Assembly: GCA_017524445.1 (NCBI GenBank)
Contig: JAFXVP010000071.1
Coordinates: 1-33,432 of the forward strand
Direction of reading: 5' to 3'
Origin: Clostridia bacterium
Lineage (GTDB): Bacteria > Bacillota > Clostridia > Christensenellales > CAG-138
Length of the DNA: 33,432 nt
This document shows, piece by piece, positions 1 to 8,402 of the stretch. Under the pieces are notes generated by a model. That model saw only the letters and a list, made by a program, of their open reading frames with translations, did not search any database and was not told the DNA's origin. Every line of letters starts with the position of its first letter. Position 1 is the first letter of the stretch. The position numbers and the translations under genes are program-made.

Positions 1-432
1 ACCGGACTTGCAGAATATGCAACCACGAAGACGGTCGGCTCGAACATGCAGAAGATCACGTATACGCTCGTATGGGACAGCGATACGGAGCTGCGCGTCT
101 ACTTCAAGCCGGCGGCGACCTATACCGGAACGTTCACGTTCACGGCAAACGGCGAACCGATCACGGAGAACGGCGAGAAGATCAGCGCAGCGCTGCAGTC
201 CGATGGACGCTGCATGGTGTCGATCAAAAACATCGCGGCGCACGAGTATGCCAATGTCTATGAGATCAAGGCGATCGGCAGCGACGGCGTCGAATCGACC
301 ATGACGGTGTCTCCGCTGTCGTACGTGAGGTCGATCATGGCGAACTATGTTGACAACACTGCGGCGGTCAACGCGGCGACTGCGGTTTACCGCTACGCGA
401 TGGCGGCAAAGACGCTGAAACCCGGCAACTGA
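1..432 (+). CDS. C-terminal fragment of a surface-type protein
   Basis: The frame is open from base 1 to a TGA at 430-432, so only the last 143 residues are present. The visible part is rich in Thr, Val and Tyr with alternating hydrophobic residues, as in beta-sandwich (Ig-like) repeats. It ends in a short helical stretch beginning SPLSYVRSI and containing many Ala, Asn and Tyr. From memory this ending resembles the C-termini of large leucine-rich-repeat or Ig-like surface proteins of clostridia. The enzymatic or binding part, if any, lies upstream of the window. There is no LPXTG motif or C-terminal membrane anchor. A hairpin follows 39 bases downstream, so this is probably the end of its transcript. 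Function unknown. Confidence 0.7.
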   Translation, partial: TGLAEYATTKTVGSNMQKITYTLVWDSDTELRVYFKPAATYTGTFTFTANGEPITENGEKISAALQSDGRCMVSIKNIAAHEYANVYEIKAIGSDGVESTMTVSPLSYVRSIMANYVDNTAAVNAATAVYRYAMAAKTLKPGN

Positions 433-470
433 TTGAAGTAAGAACATCATATAAAAACGATCGCATCAAC

Positions 471-505
471 AGCCTGATCCGAATAACGCCGGATCGGGCT
501 GGTTG
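471..505 (+). terminator. Probable weak terminator hairpin
   Basis: Bases 471-481 pair with 490-500 (11 bp, one G-T pair) around an 8-base loop. Only a poor T-containing stretch follows, so termination may be partial. It separates the surface-protein gene from the antiporter promoter. Confidence 0.5.
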
Positions 506-585
506 CATCCTTTCCGAAACGCAGAACAGGAACACGGGAGGGAAGATCGGACAAAAGCTTTCACTCGGGTTTGCTGATTTAGATA

Positions 586-614
586 TTGATTTTTCTGTCA
601 GTTCGTAGTATGAT
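586..614 (+). promoter_or_regulatory. Promoter of the antiporter gene
   Basis: TTGATT (586-591), a 17-base spacer and TATGAT (609-614) make a good sigma-A type promoter. Transcription would start near 621, about 29 bases before the ATG. The rest of the 433-649 gap holds only the upstream hairpin and this site. Confidence 0.65.
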
Positions 615-649
615 TTGTTTTCGTGTAAAAAGGATCGGAGGGATATAAC

Positions 650-2044
650 ATGGTCGCGTTGTTGTCTTCTGCGCTCGCTCTGCTGATCGGACTTTTGATG
701 ACGCGTGTATTCAAACTTTTGAAGCTGCAGCTGCCGGACGTCACCGCGTTTCTGATCGCGGGCGTCATTATCGGGCCGTACTGTCTCGGCAGATTGGGCA
801 TTCCCGGCGTCGGATTTTCCACCACGGAAGAGGTTGAGGGGCTGTCCGTGATCAGCAATACGGCGCTCGGCTTTATCGCTTTTTCCATCGGGAACGAGTT
901 TCTGTTCTCTCAGCTGAAATCCATCGGCAAGCAGGCGATCATCGTCGGTATCTTTCAGGCGCTTGCCGCGACGCTGCTGGTCGACCTTGCGCTTCTGGGC
1001 CTGCACTTTCTGATGCCGGACATGATGTCCGTCGAAGCAACCATCGTGCTCGGCGCCATCGCGACGGCGACCGCGCCTGCCGCTACGCTGATGGTCGTGC
1101 GTCAGTACAAAGCCAAAGGCAAGCTCACGGACATCCTGCTGCCCATCGTCGCGCTTGACGACGCGGTCGGCCTTGCGGTGTTTGCCGTGTCCTTCGGGAT
1201 CGCGACGTCCATCGTGACGGGCAAAACGAACCTTGTCGGCATTCTGGTCGAACCGCTGATCGAGATCGTGGCGTCGCTGCTGCTCGGCGCGCTTCTGGGC
1301 TGGGTGCTCACGATCCTCGAGCGGACGTTCTTCTCCAATTCCAACCGTCTTTCGCTGACGATCGCGTTCGTGGTGCTGACGGTCGCGCTGTCCATGCTCT
1401 CCTTTGAGATCGGCGGCGTGAAGATCCGCTTCTCGACGCTTCTCGTGTGTATGATGCTCGGTACGGTGTTCTGCAACATCTGCCCGCTCGCGCACGATCT
1501 CATGGAGCGCGCGGACAAATGGACGGCGCCGCTGTTCGCGTTGTTCTTCGTGTTGAGTGGCGCGGAGTTGGAGCTTTCCGTCATCCTGAACGTTGCGGTG
1601 CTGGTGATCGGCGTCACCTATATCATCGCGCGTTCCGTCGGCAAGTATATCGGTTCATACGTAAGCTGCGCGGCAACGAAATGCGATCCGGTCGTGAAAA
1701 AATATCTGGGCATTACGCTGCTGCCGCAGGCGGGCGTTGCGCTCGGCATGTGCGTGACTGCGGCGAAGCTCGGAACGGCGGACGGCGTGCTGATCAAAAA
1801 CATCATTCTGTTCAGCGTGCTTGTATATGAGCTGGTCGGACCGATGCTCACCAAGTGGGCGCTGACCAAGTCCGGGGATATTCAGCCCTCCGCTGTCGAC
1901 GTGCGCAGCCGCCGTATGAACAAGTTCCAGGAGGCGGTTGACAAACAGACGATTACGCCGACCGGCTTGAAACGCGCGCGCCGCATCATCGAGCGCAGAA
2001 AGAAAAGAGCCGCCAAAAAGACAGCAGGGACAAAGAAAAACTGA
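650..2044 (+). CDS. CPA2-type cation/proton antiporter
   Basis: A 464-residue integral membrane protein of the Na+/H+ exchanger (KefB/NapA-like) family, expected to exchange K+ or Na+ for protons across the cytoplasmic membrane. Roughly a dozen hydrophobic segments span residues 1 to about 410. The paired acidic residues D170-D171 in the ALDDAVGLA stretch match the ion-binding site of electrogenic CPA2 antiporters. ATAPAA (140-145) fits the unwound TM4 of the fold. The last ~50 residues are cytoplasmic and strongly basic, with runs of Arg and Lys. There is no TrkA-N/RCK regulatory domain, unlike KefB or KefC. GGAGGG at 637-642 sits 7 bases before the ATG. The gene has its own promoter and terminator. 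Ion specificity cannot be read from the sequence. Confidence 0.9.
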   Translation: MVALLSSALALLIGLLMTRVFKLLKLQLPDVTAFLIAGVIIGPYCLGRLGIPGVGFSTTEEVEGLSVISNTALGFIAFSIGNEFLFSQLKSIGKQAIIVGIFQALAATLLVDLALLGLHFLMPDMMSVEATIVLGAIATATAPAATLMVVRQYKAKGKLTDILLPIVALDDAVGLAVFAVSFGIATSIVTGKTNLVGILVEPLIEIVASLLLGALLGWVLTILERTFFSNSNRLSLTIAFVVLTVALSMLSFEIGGVKIRFSTLLVCMMLGTVFCNICPLAHDLMERADKWTAPLFALFFVLSGAELELSVILNVAVLVIGVTYIIARSVGKYIGSYVSCAATKCDPVVKKYLGITLLPQAGVALGMCVTAAKLGTADGVLIKNIILFSVLVYELVGPMLTKWALTKSGDIQPSAVDVRSRRMNKFQEAVDKQTITPTGLKRARRIIERRKKRAAKKTAGTKKN

Positions 2045-2057
2045 ATCCTCTTTTTTC

Positions 2058-2085
2058 GGACCGTTCCGCCGTGAACGGTCCTTTT
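2058..2085 (+). terminator. Rho-independent terminator of the antiporter gene
   Basis: GGACCGTTC (2058-2066) pairs perfectly with GAACGGTCC (2073-2081) around a 6-base loop and is followed by TTTTG. It ends the antiporter transcript before the next promoter. Confidence 0.85.
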
Positions 2086-2148
2086 GTATGTTTATGCGGG
2101 TTTTGTTGACAGAATACACACATTTTTCGACAAAATAGGCCGAAGCGA

Positions 2149-2177
2149 TTGACCGGCCGCGAACAAATCGGTACAAT
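2149..2177 (+). promoter_or_regulatory. Promoter of the cysteine desulfidase operon
   Basis: TTGACC (2149-2154), a 17-base spacer and TACAAT (2172-2177). Because these elements lie inside the longest possible reading frame, the protein must start downstream, at 2206 rather than 2149. A second TTGACA at 2106-2111 has no matching -10. Confidence 0.75.
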
Positions 2178-2205
2178 AGCAGTATCAGGGACAGGAGGGG
2201 AGACC

Positions 2206-3483
2206 ATGCGCATCACAAACGAGCAATACAAGGCATATATTCAGATCATGCGGGAAGAACTGCGTCCCGCGATGGGCTGTACGGAGCCGATCGCCATTGC
2301 GTACGCCGCGGCGAAGGCACGCGAAACGCTCGGTTCCATGCCGGAACGCCTGCTGATCGAGGTTTCCGGCAACATCATCAAGAACGTCAAAAGCGTGGTC
2401 GTGCCCCATACCGGTGGGCTTCGCGGCATCCCTGCGGCAGCGGCGGCGGGCACCGTGGCAGGCGACGCGAATGCAGAGCTTGAGGTACTGGCAAACGTCA
2501 CCGCGGAACAGATCGCAGCGATGGCCGCATATCTCAAAAACACGCCGATCGAAGTGCGTCATGCTGACACCGGACGCATCTTTGATATTCAGATCACCGT
2601 GTTTGCGGGGGCGGACCGCGCGACGGTGCGCATTGTCGATTATCATACGAATATCGTGCTGATCTCCCGCAACAACGAGATCCTGCTTGAACGCGGGCTG
2701 ACCGACAAAAGCGACGACCGCCTGACAGACCGGACGTGTCTTTCGGTCGAAGGCATTGTGGATTTTGCGGATTCGGTGTACCTCGACGATGTCAGGGACG
2801 TGCTCGAACGCCAGATCGCATACAACATGGCGATCGCGGAGGAGGGTTTAAAAGGCAATTACGGCGCGAACATCGGCAAGACCGTGCTGCGCGGCAGGGA
2901 GTACGATATTAACTACAAGATGCGCGCATGGGCGGCGGCGGGCAGCGACGCCAGAATGAACGGCTGCGAGCTGCCGGTCGTGATCAATTCGGGCAGCGGC
3001 AATCAGGGCATCACAGCGTCCGTCCCGGTCATCGTGTTTGCGCGTGAAAACGGTAAATCGCATGAAGAGCTTTTGCGTGCGTTGTGCGTATCGAACCTCA
3101 TAACCACGCATCTCAAGACCGGTATCGGCAGACTCTCAGCCTATTGCGGCGCGGTCAGCGCAGGCGTCGGCGCGGGCGCGGGCATTGCGTACTTAAAAGG
3201 CGGGCGGTTTGAGATGATCGCGCATACCGTCGTCAACGCGGTTGCGGTCACGTCCGGCATCATCTGCGACGGCGCAAAGGCAAGCTGTGCGGCGAAGATC
3301 GCGGCGGCGGTCGATGCAGGTTTATTAGGACTTGCGATGTACGAGGACGGCAATCAGTTTTTCGGCGGCGACGGCATCGTGAAGAAGGGCGTGGAGCATA
3401 CGATCGAAACGGTCGGCAAGCTTGCCAGCCGCGGCATGCAGAAAACGGACGAAGAGATCATTCGGCTCATGATGGAAGAATAA
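2206..3483 (+). CDS. cyuA: L-cysteine desulfidase / UPF0597 family
   Basis: A 425-residue protein of the CyuA (YhaM, UPF0597) family, related to the iron-sulfur L-serine dehydratase alpha subunit. Characterised members use an oxygen-labile 4Fe-4S cluster to convert L-cysteine to pyruvate, ammonia and sulfide in the cytoplasm. Family marks are MGCTEP near the N-terminus (C25), the Gly-rich SGSGNQG segment, and two C-terminal cysteines in the ICDGAKASC stretch. The ATG at 2206 has AGGAGGGG 5 bases upstream. A start at 2149 would place the promoter inside the gene. It is the first gene of a unit with the M16 protease (11-base gap) and the isomerase. Cysteine as substrate is a family inference, since some relatives are annotated only as serine dehydratase-like. 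Confidence 0.85.
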   Translation: MRITNEQYKAYIQIMREELRPAMGCTEPIAIAYAAAKARETLGSMPERLLIEVSGNIIKNVKSVVVPHTGGLRGIPAAAAAGTVAGDANAELEVLANVTAEQIAAMAAYLKNTPIEVRHADTGRIFDIQITVFAGADRATVRIVDYHTNIVLISRNNEILLERGLTDKSDDRLTDRTCLSVEGIVDFADSVYLDDVRDVLERQIAYNMAIAEEGLKGNYGANIGKTVLRGREYDINYKMRAWAAAGSDARMNGCELPVVINSGSGNQGITASVPVIVFARENGKSHEELLRALCVSNLITTHLKTGIGRLSAYCGAVSAGVGAGAGIAYLKGGRFEMIAHTVVNAVAVTSGIICDGAKASCAAKIAAAVDAGLLGLAMYEDGNQFFGGDGIVKKGVEHTIETVGKLASRGMQKTDEEIIRLMMEE

Positions 3484-3494
3484 AGGAGGAGTAT

Positions 3495-6383
3495 ATGGAA
3501 ATCGGAAGCATCGTAAACGGATTCAAGGTCATTCGCGCGCGTCGTCTTGCGGAGCTCGACGCGACGCTTTGGGAGATGGAGCATGTCAAGACCGGCGCGG
3601 AGCTTGCGTGGCTTGACCGCAAGGACGAAAACAAGGCGTTCTCGATCGCGTTCAAAACGCTGCCGGAGGATTCCACCGGGGTCTTCCACATTCTGGAACA
3701 CTCCGTGCTGTGCGGTTCGGACAAATACCCGGTCAAGGAACCGTTCGTGGAGCTGTTGAAGAGCTCCGTACAGACGTTTCTGAACGCGTTCACCTATCCG
3801 GACAAAACCGTCTATCCGGTTTCAAGCCGCAACGACCGCGATTTTCTGAATCTCATCGACGTGTATCTGGACGCCGTTCTGCATCCCGCGATCTATCATA
3901 AGCCCGAGATCTTCCGGCAGGAGGGCTGGCGCTACGAAGGTGAGGGAGAGAACCTGTGCTATTCCGGCGTCGTATTCAACGAAATGAAAGGCGCGTTCGC
4001 TTCTCCGCAGACGGTCATGTATAACGAGATGCAGCGCGTGCTGTTCCCCGATAACAGCTATCGCTTCGTGTCCGGCGGCGATCCTGCCTGCATTCCGGAC
4101 CTCACCTACGAGCAGTTTATTGCCAACCACAAAAAATATTATCATCCGTCCAACGCGCGTATCTCGCTGATCGGAAGCATCGACGTCGATGCAGTCCTCA
4201 ATAAGATCGATTCGTTCCTTTCCGCATACGACCGTCAGAAAGCGGACTTTACGATCCCGATGCAAAGCCCCATCGACAGCGTGGTCGAGGAGGTGCCGTT
4301 TGCGATCGGCGAGGAAGAACCGGCGGAGAACCGTGCGATCATCGCCTGCGCGTCGGTGTTCGGGCGGTTTGACGAGCAGGAGAGGAACTTTGCGGGCGAG
4401 GTGCTTTCGGAGTATCTGGCCGGCGACAACGACGCGCCGCTGAAACGCGCCGTTCTGGACAGCGGGCTTGCGCAGGATTTCTCCATTCTGGTGGAAGACG
4501 GGATACAGCAGCCGATCTTCGGCTGGCAGGCGATGAACACCGACGTATCTAAGCGGGAAGCGCTGGAAGCGACGGTGCGCAAGACGATTGAAAACATTGC
4601 CTCCGACGGGCTCGATCATAAGCGCCTGTCGGCATGCCTGCACAGCTTTGCGTTCCGCATGCGTGAGCGTGAGGGCGGCTGGCTCCCGCGCAGTCTCAAC
4701 GAAGGACTGTCTATGCTGAATACCTGGCTGTACGGCGGCGATCCCGCGGACGGACTGCTGGTCGAAGCGTCGCTGAAATCGCTCGAGGAGAAGCTTTCCG
4801 GCGACTATTTCGGGAACCTGATGAAGGAACTGTTTCTGGACAATCCGCACACCGCGACGATTGTGCTCGTTCCGTCCAAAGCGCTCGGCAGAGAAAGGAA
4901 CGAGCGTGAAACGGCGCGCGTAAAAGCCGAAAGTGAAGCATGGACGGATGCGAATCGCGCTCGGATCGCAAAGGACGCGGAAGCGCTTGCCCTGTGGCAG
5001 CAAACGCCCGACAGCCCGGAAGCGCTCGCCGCGATCCCGATGCTCAAACTCTCGGACCTTGCAGACAAGCCGGAGCCGCTTATCGTGACCGAGTCGAAGC
5101 GCGGCGGCGTCACGGTGCTCGAACATACGGTCGAAAGCCCGCTTGCGCTGTTCCGTGCAAACTTTTGGATCAATGAACTGCCGCTTGTCGAGCTTCCGGC
5201 ACTTTCGATCCTGACAAATCTGCTCGGCGCGCTAGCGACAAAGCGGCATACCCGTTCGGAACTGTCGCTCGCGATCAAGAACGTGATCGGACGGCTCAAC
5301 TTCACACCTACTCTGTTCCCCGGAACGACGCCGGAGAACTGCCGCGTGCTGCTGACCGCCTCGGCCGCGTGCCTTTCGGAACAGGCAGAGGAAGCCGCAA
5401 ATCTGCTTTCCGAGATCCTGACGGAAACGCTCTTTGACGACGTCGACCTTGTGCGGGATATCCTGCAGCAGGCGGCGGTCGGCGCAAGGATGTCGCTGCC
5501 TTCGAACGGACATCGCTACGGCATGATGCGTGTTGCGTCGTATTGCACGGCGCAGGGACTGGCCAACGAGTACATCGGCGGCGTCAGCTTCATGCAGTGG
5601 CTGAACCGCACGTTGGAAGCGGGCGAGGACGCGCTGAAAGAACTGCTGAACACCATGCGCGGCATTCTCGAACACCTTGTGACGAAGGAGCGGCTGACAG
5701 TCTCCTGCTCGGAGGCAACGCCGGACGCAGCGATCGACGTGCTGATCGCCGCGATCCCGTCCGACGGCGTTGAACCGAAAGCAGAGGCATGCTATCAGCC
5801 GTCCGGCAGCAGACAGGAGGGGATCGTGATCCCGTCGCAGGTCGGCTTTGCCGTAACAGGCACGAATCTGCAGCTGCATGATCGGGTCTATACCGGCAGC
5901 ATCCCGGTGCTTTCCAAGCTGCTTTCGTTTACCTATCTCTGGAATGAGATCCGTGTGAAGGGCGGCGCGTACGGATGCGGCTTCAACGGACGCGATACCG
6001 GCGAGCTGTTCTTCTACACCTATCGCGATCCGCAGCCCGACCGTTCGCTGAACGTGATCGCGGAGTCGGCGGCGTATGTGCGTGCGTTCCTCGCAAACGA
6101 TCCGGATCTTACCGGCTTCATTCTGAGCGCGGTTTCCACGCTGGATCCGCTTCGCACGGCGGAGGATAAGATCACCGCTTCCGAGGCGCGCTTCTTCCGG
6201 GGAATGACCGGGGAGTATATCATCGAACGCTACCGCGCCCTGATCGGAACGAACAGGGAAGATCTTCTCAGATTGTGCGACGTTCTGGACGAGCTCGCAA
6301 AGGATAACGACGTCTGCGTGATTGCCGGAGAATCCGCGCTCGACGCGTGCGGAGAGAAGATCAAAGACCGCGTCACCGTCTGA
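3495..6383 (+). CDS. M16C zinc metalloprotease (PreP/falcilysin-like)
   Basis: A 962-residue peptidase of the insulinase superfamily, a normal length for the single-chain M16C group whose two halves enclose a chamber that degrades short unfolded peptides. The inverted zinc motif is HILEH at 65-69 (H65 and H69 bind zinc, E68 is catalytic). The distal ligand is most likely E163 in FNEMKGAF, with spacing like that of plant PreP. The C-terminal half keeps the RVKGGAYG segment typical of substrate-binding halves. There is no signal peptide, so it is probably cytosolic and scavenges peptides. The ribosome site AAAGGAGG lies just after the upstream stop codon, so it is co-transcribed with the desulfidase. 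I see nothing linking its substrate to cysteine metabolism. Confidence 0.93.
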   Translation: MEIGSIVNGFKVIRARRLAELDATLWEMEHVKTGAELAWLDRKDENKAFSIAFKTLPEDSTGVFHILEHSVLCGSDKYPVKEPFVELLKSSVQTFLNAFTYPDKTVYPVSSRNDRDFLNLIDVYLDAVLHPAIYHKPEIFRQEGWRYEGEGENLCYSGVVFNEMKGAFASPQTVMYNEMQRVLFPDNSYRFVSGGDPACIPDLTYEQFIANHKKYYHPSNARISLIGSIDVDAVLNKIDSFLSAYDRQKADFTIPMQSPIDSVVEEVPFAIGEEEPAENRAIIACASVFGRFDEQERNFAGEVLSEYLAGDNDAPLKRAVLDSGLAQDFSILVEDGIQQPIFGWQAMNTDVSKREALEATVRKTIENIASDGLDHKRLSACLHSFAFRMREREGGWLPRSLNEGLSMLNTWLYGGDPADGLLVEASLKSLEEKLSGDYFGNLMKELFLDNPHTATIVLVPSKALGRERNERETARVKAESEAWTDANRARIAKDAEALALWQQTPDSPEALAAIPMLKLSDLADKPEPLIVTESKRGGVTVLEHTVESPLALFRANFWINELPLVELPALSILTNLLGALATKRHTRSELSLAIKNVIGRLNFTPTLFPGTTPENCRVLLTASAACLSEQAEEAANLLSEILTETLFDDVDLVRDILQQAAVGARMSLPSNGHRYGMMRVASYCTAQGLANEYIGGVSFMQWLNRTLEAGEDALKELLNTMRGILEHLVTKERLTVSCSEATPDAAIDVLIAAIPSDGVEPKAEACYQPSGSRQEGIVIPSQVGFAVTGTNLQLHDRVYTGSIPVLSKLLSFTYLWNEIRVKGGAYGCGFNGRDTGELFFYTYRDPQPDRSLNVIAESAAYVRAFLANDPDLTGFILSAVSTLDPLRTAEDKITASEARFFRGMTGEYIIERYRALIGTNREDLLRLCDVLDELAKDNDVCVIAGESALDACGEKIKDRVTV

Positions 6384-6407
6384 CCGGAAAACGGGAGTAC
6401 AAGGATC

Positions 6408-7109
6408 ATGAAACGATCGGAGATCAACAAAGCGCTGCGTGAAATGGAAGAGATGTGCGTGCGGGAGCATTGCTATCTGCCCCCGTTCTGCCACTTCACG
6501 CCGGAGAAATGGAAGACGGTATCGCACGAATACGACGAAGTCCGTGACTGCATGCTCGGCTGGGATATCACCGATTACGGGCTCGGCGACTTTGATCGGG
6601 TCGGCATGTCGCTTGTCACCATATGCAACGGCAACCGCAAAATGGCGGACAAATATCCGAAGGCGTACGCGGAAAAGCTGCTCTTTGTGAAGGAGGGGCA
6701 GTACAGCCCGAACCATTTTCATTGGTATAAGACGGAGGATATCATCAACCGCGGCGGCGGGAATATCCTGATCCGGGTCTACAACTCCCATCCGGATGAA
6801 TCCATCGATTATGAGAGCGACGTGACCGTGCATACCGACGGCCGCACCTATACCGTTCCGGCAGGCACGCAGGTCCGGCTCACGCCCGGCGAAAGCATCC
6901 ATCTTCCGCAGCGCGTGTACCACGATTTCAGCGTGGAGGCAGGGACGGGCGACGTCCTTCTGGGCGAGGTCAGCCAATGCAACGACGATAATACGGACAA
7001 CCGCTTCAACCCGCCGGTCGGCAGATTTCCCACGATCGAGGAGGACGAGCCGCCGTACCGCCTGCTCTGCAGCGAGTATCCGAAGGCGCAGGACGGACCG
7101 GCTCTGTAA
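6408..7109 (+). CDS. D-lyxose ketol-isomerase family protein
   Basis: A 233-residue cupin-fold sugar isomerase of the D-lyxose isomerase family (Pfam Lyx_isomer). Known members interconvert D-lyxose and D-xylulose, and D-mannose and D-fructose, with a divalent metal. The metal site is visible as H103-x-H105 with E110, in the PNHFHWYKTED segment, plus H172 in RVYHDF. That is the 2-His, Glu, His set expected for a cupin. Length is normal for the family. It follows the protease by 24 bases and probably belongs to the same transcript. It has no sugar kinase or transporter beside it, so the physiological sugar is unknown. No clear terminator follows. Confidence 0.85.
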   Translation: MKRSEINKALREMEEMCVREHCYLPPFCHFTPEKWKTVSHEYDEVRDCMLGWDITDYGLGDFDRVGMSLVTICNGNRKMADKYPKAYAEKLLFVKEGQYSPNHFHWYKTEDIINRGGGNILIRVYNSHPDESIDYESDVTVHTDGRTYTVPAGTQVRLTPGESIHLPQRVYHDFSVEAGTGDVLLGEVSQCNDDNTDNRFNPPVGRFPTIEEDEPPYRLLCSEYPKAQDGPAL

Positions 7110-7154
7110 GAGAATATATTTGCACTGCTGATTTTCTTTTAGGCGCTTCCGGTA

Positions 7155-7183
7155 TTGACGAACCGTTTTGCATGTGCTACAAT
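7155..7183 (+). promoter_or_regulatory. Promoter of the rsgA leader RNA
   Basis: TTGACG (7155-7160), a 17-base spacer and TACAAT (7178-7183), predicting a start near 7190. I see no other promoter between here and rsgA, or before any gene of the downstream acetyltransferase/hydrolase block. Confidence 0.7.
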
Positions 7184-7189
7184 CCGAAT

Positions 7190-7346
7190 TGCGTAAAATC
7201 TTAAAGAAAGCGAGGGTAAACATCATTGCGCATCACTATAATCAAAAACGTAACAGGATATCGCATGATGACCTCGGTTTCTGCCCTTTAATCCGGACAG
7301 GATCATATTTGAGTATGCAGCCGTGGCGTCACCGTCACGGCTTTTT
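7190..7346 (+). ncRNA. Structured leader RNA or small RNA before rsgA
   Basis: The span between a good promoter and an intrinsic terminator is about 157 bases, with 75 more bases to the rsgA start. It can fold as an outer helix 7211-7215/7272-7276 (CGAGG with CCTCG). Inside it is an inner helix 7222-7230/7262-7269 (eight pairs with one bulged T), capped by a 31-base loop. It does not match any riboswitch consensus I can recall. A 21-codon frame starting at a TTG (7226-7291), preceded by GAGGG, lies in the same region and could be a leader peptide. The arrangement suggests transcription attenuation of rsgA and the genes behind it. An independent small RNA is the alternative. The rest of the 7110-7421 gap holds nothing else I can identify. 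Confidence 0.45.
7320..7346 (+). terminator. Intrinsic terminator between leader and rsgA
   Basis: Bases 7320-7328 pair with 7333-7341 (nine pairs, one G-T) around a TCAC loop, followed by TTTTT at 7342-7346. This lies downstream of the leader promoter and upstream of rsgA. It either ends a small RNA or acts as an attenuator. Confidence 0.8.
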
Positions 7347-7421
7347 GTTTGCCGAAAGAAGCGGATTCTTCCGAAGGTCTCCATGCGACGTCCCATCGAA
7401 CAGATTCAAGGAGAGGTCAAC

Positions 7422-8396
7422 ATGAACGAGGAGAAACGCGGAAGAATTTCCGAAATCAGAAAAAACAGTTTTATCATAACCTTCGAGGGGCGGGAGATTC
7501 CCGCGAAACCGAAGGGCAGCTTCTATGACGCGGCGCCGGACGCATGGCCGGTCGTCGGGGATTACGTTTCGTTTGCCGAAAATCCCGTGGGCGATTCGGT
7601 GATCGTGTCCGTCTGCGAACGAAAGAGCCTGCTTGCCCGCCCCGATCAGGCGAAGACCGGCGTGATGCAGTACATGGTCGCGAACGCGGATTACTGTTTT
7701 ATCGTCACGGCGCTGAACGAGGATTACAGCTTCAACCGGATCGCGCGGTACGCAAGCGTCGCGCTTTCGGGCGGAAGCGTTCCGGTCGTGATCCTGACAA
7801 AATCCGATCTTTGCAATAACGTCAGACGCTTCGTGCGCGAGGCGGAAAGCGTATCGGACGGCGTCAGAGTCCATGCCGTTTCCGCAAAGTACGGGATCGG
7901 GCTCGATGAACTCAGGGCGTACTTCGTTCCGGGTACTACGATCGCGCTCATGGGTTCGTCCGGTGCGGGCAAGTCGACGCTGATCAACGCGATCGCGGGC
8001 GAAGAGGTCATGCAAACCGGCGAGATCCGCTCCGACGACGGCAAGGGACGGCACACCACGACCCACCGGCAGATGATCCGTCTATCAAACGACGTATGGA
8101 TCATCGACACACCCGGCATGCGCGAAATCGGCATGGCGGACGCGGACGAAGGCATCGACCGGACGTTTTCGGACATTCTCGCGCTCGAAAGTCAATGCAG
8201 ATTCCGAAACTGCCGGCATGAGACCGAGCCGGGCTGCGCGGTCAAAGCCGCGATCGCAAGCGGCAAACTGAGTAAAGAACGGTTCGAACTTTACAGGAAT
8301 CTCGGAAAAGAGAACGCCGATCACCGCGCGCGGAAAAAGGAGATCTCCAAAAGCGTGAAGGCGTACAAGAAGAGCAAGAACAGGACGGAGGAATGA
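7422..8396 (+). CDS. rsgA: Ribosome small subunit-dependent GTPase A
   Basis: A 324-residue circularly permuted GTPase that binds the 30S subunit late in assembly and uses GTP hydrolysis to prove its decoding site and release. In order: an N-terminal OB-fold (about 1-75), then the GTPase domain with the permuted motif order. G4 (LTKSD) comes before the P-loop GSSGAGKS at 178-185 and the DTPG switch motif. A C-terminal zinc finger (CRFRNCRH...PGC) follows. A basic tail ends the protein. I place the start at 7422, where AAGGAGAGG precedes the ATG. The longer frame from 7323 would begin inside the terminator hairpin. It lies 6 bases before the fused acetyltransferase gene, so it probably heads that transcript. 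Confidence 0.95.
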   Translation: MNEEKRGRISEIRKNSFIITFEGREIPAKPKGSFYDAAPDAWPVVGDYVSFAENPVGDSVIVSVCERKSLLARPDQAKTGVMQYMVANADYCFIVTALNEDYSFNRIARYASVALSGGSVPVVILTKSDLCNNVRRFVREAESVSDGVRVHAVSAKYGIGLDELRAYFVPGTTIALMGSSGAGKSTLINAIAGEEVMQTGEIRSDDGKGRHTTTHRQMIRLSNDVWIIDTPGMREIGMADADEGIDRTFSDILALESQCRFRNCRHETEPGCAVKAAIASGKLSKERFELYRNLGKENADHRARKKEISKSVKAYKKSKNRTEE

Positions 8397-8402
8397 GAGA
8401 AC

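Noticed and set aside
368..1495. - strand open frame opposite the antiporter
   Set aside because: It runs through the antiporter, the promoter and the hairpin, with a composition typical of antisense frames.
2106..2111. TTGACA upstream of the cysteine desulfidase
   Set aside because: No acceptable -10 lies 16-18 bases downstream; the TTGACC/TACAAT pair at 2149-2177 is better.
5232..7226. Long - strand open frame (664 codons) opposite the protease and isomerase genes
   Set aside because: It covers two well-identified + strand genes, has no recognisable domain and is rich in Arg, His and Asp, as expected for the reverse strand of GC-rich coding DNA.
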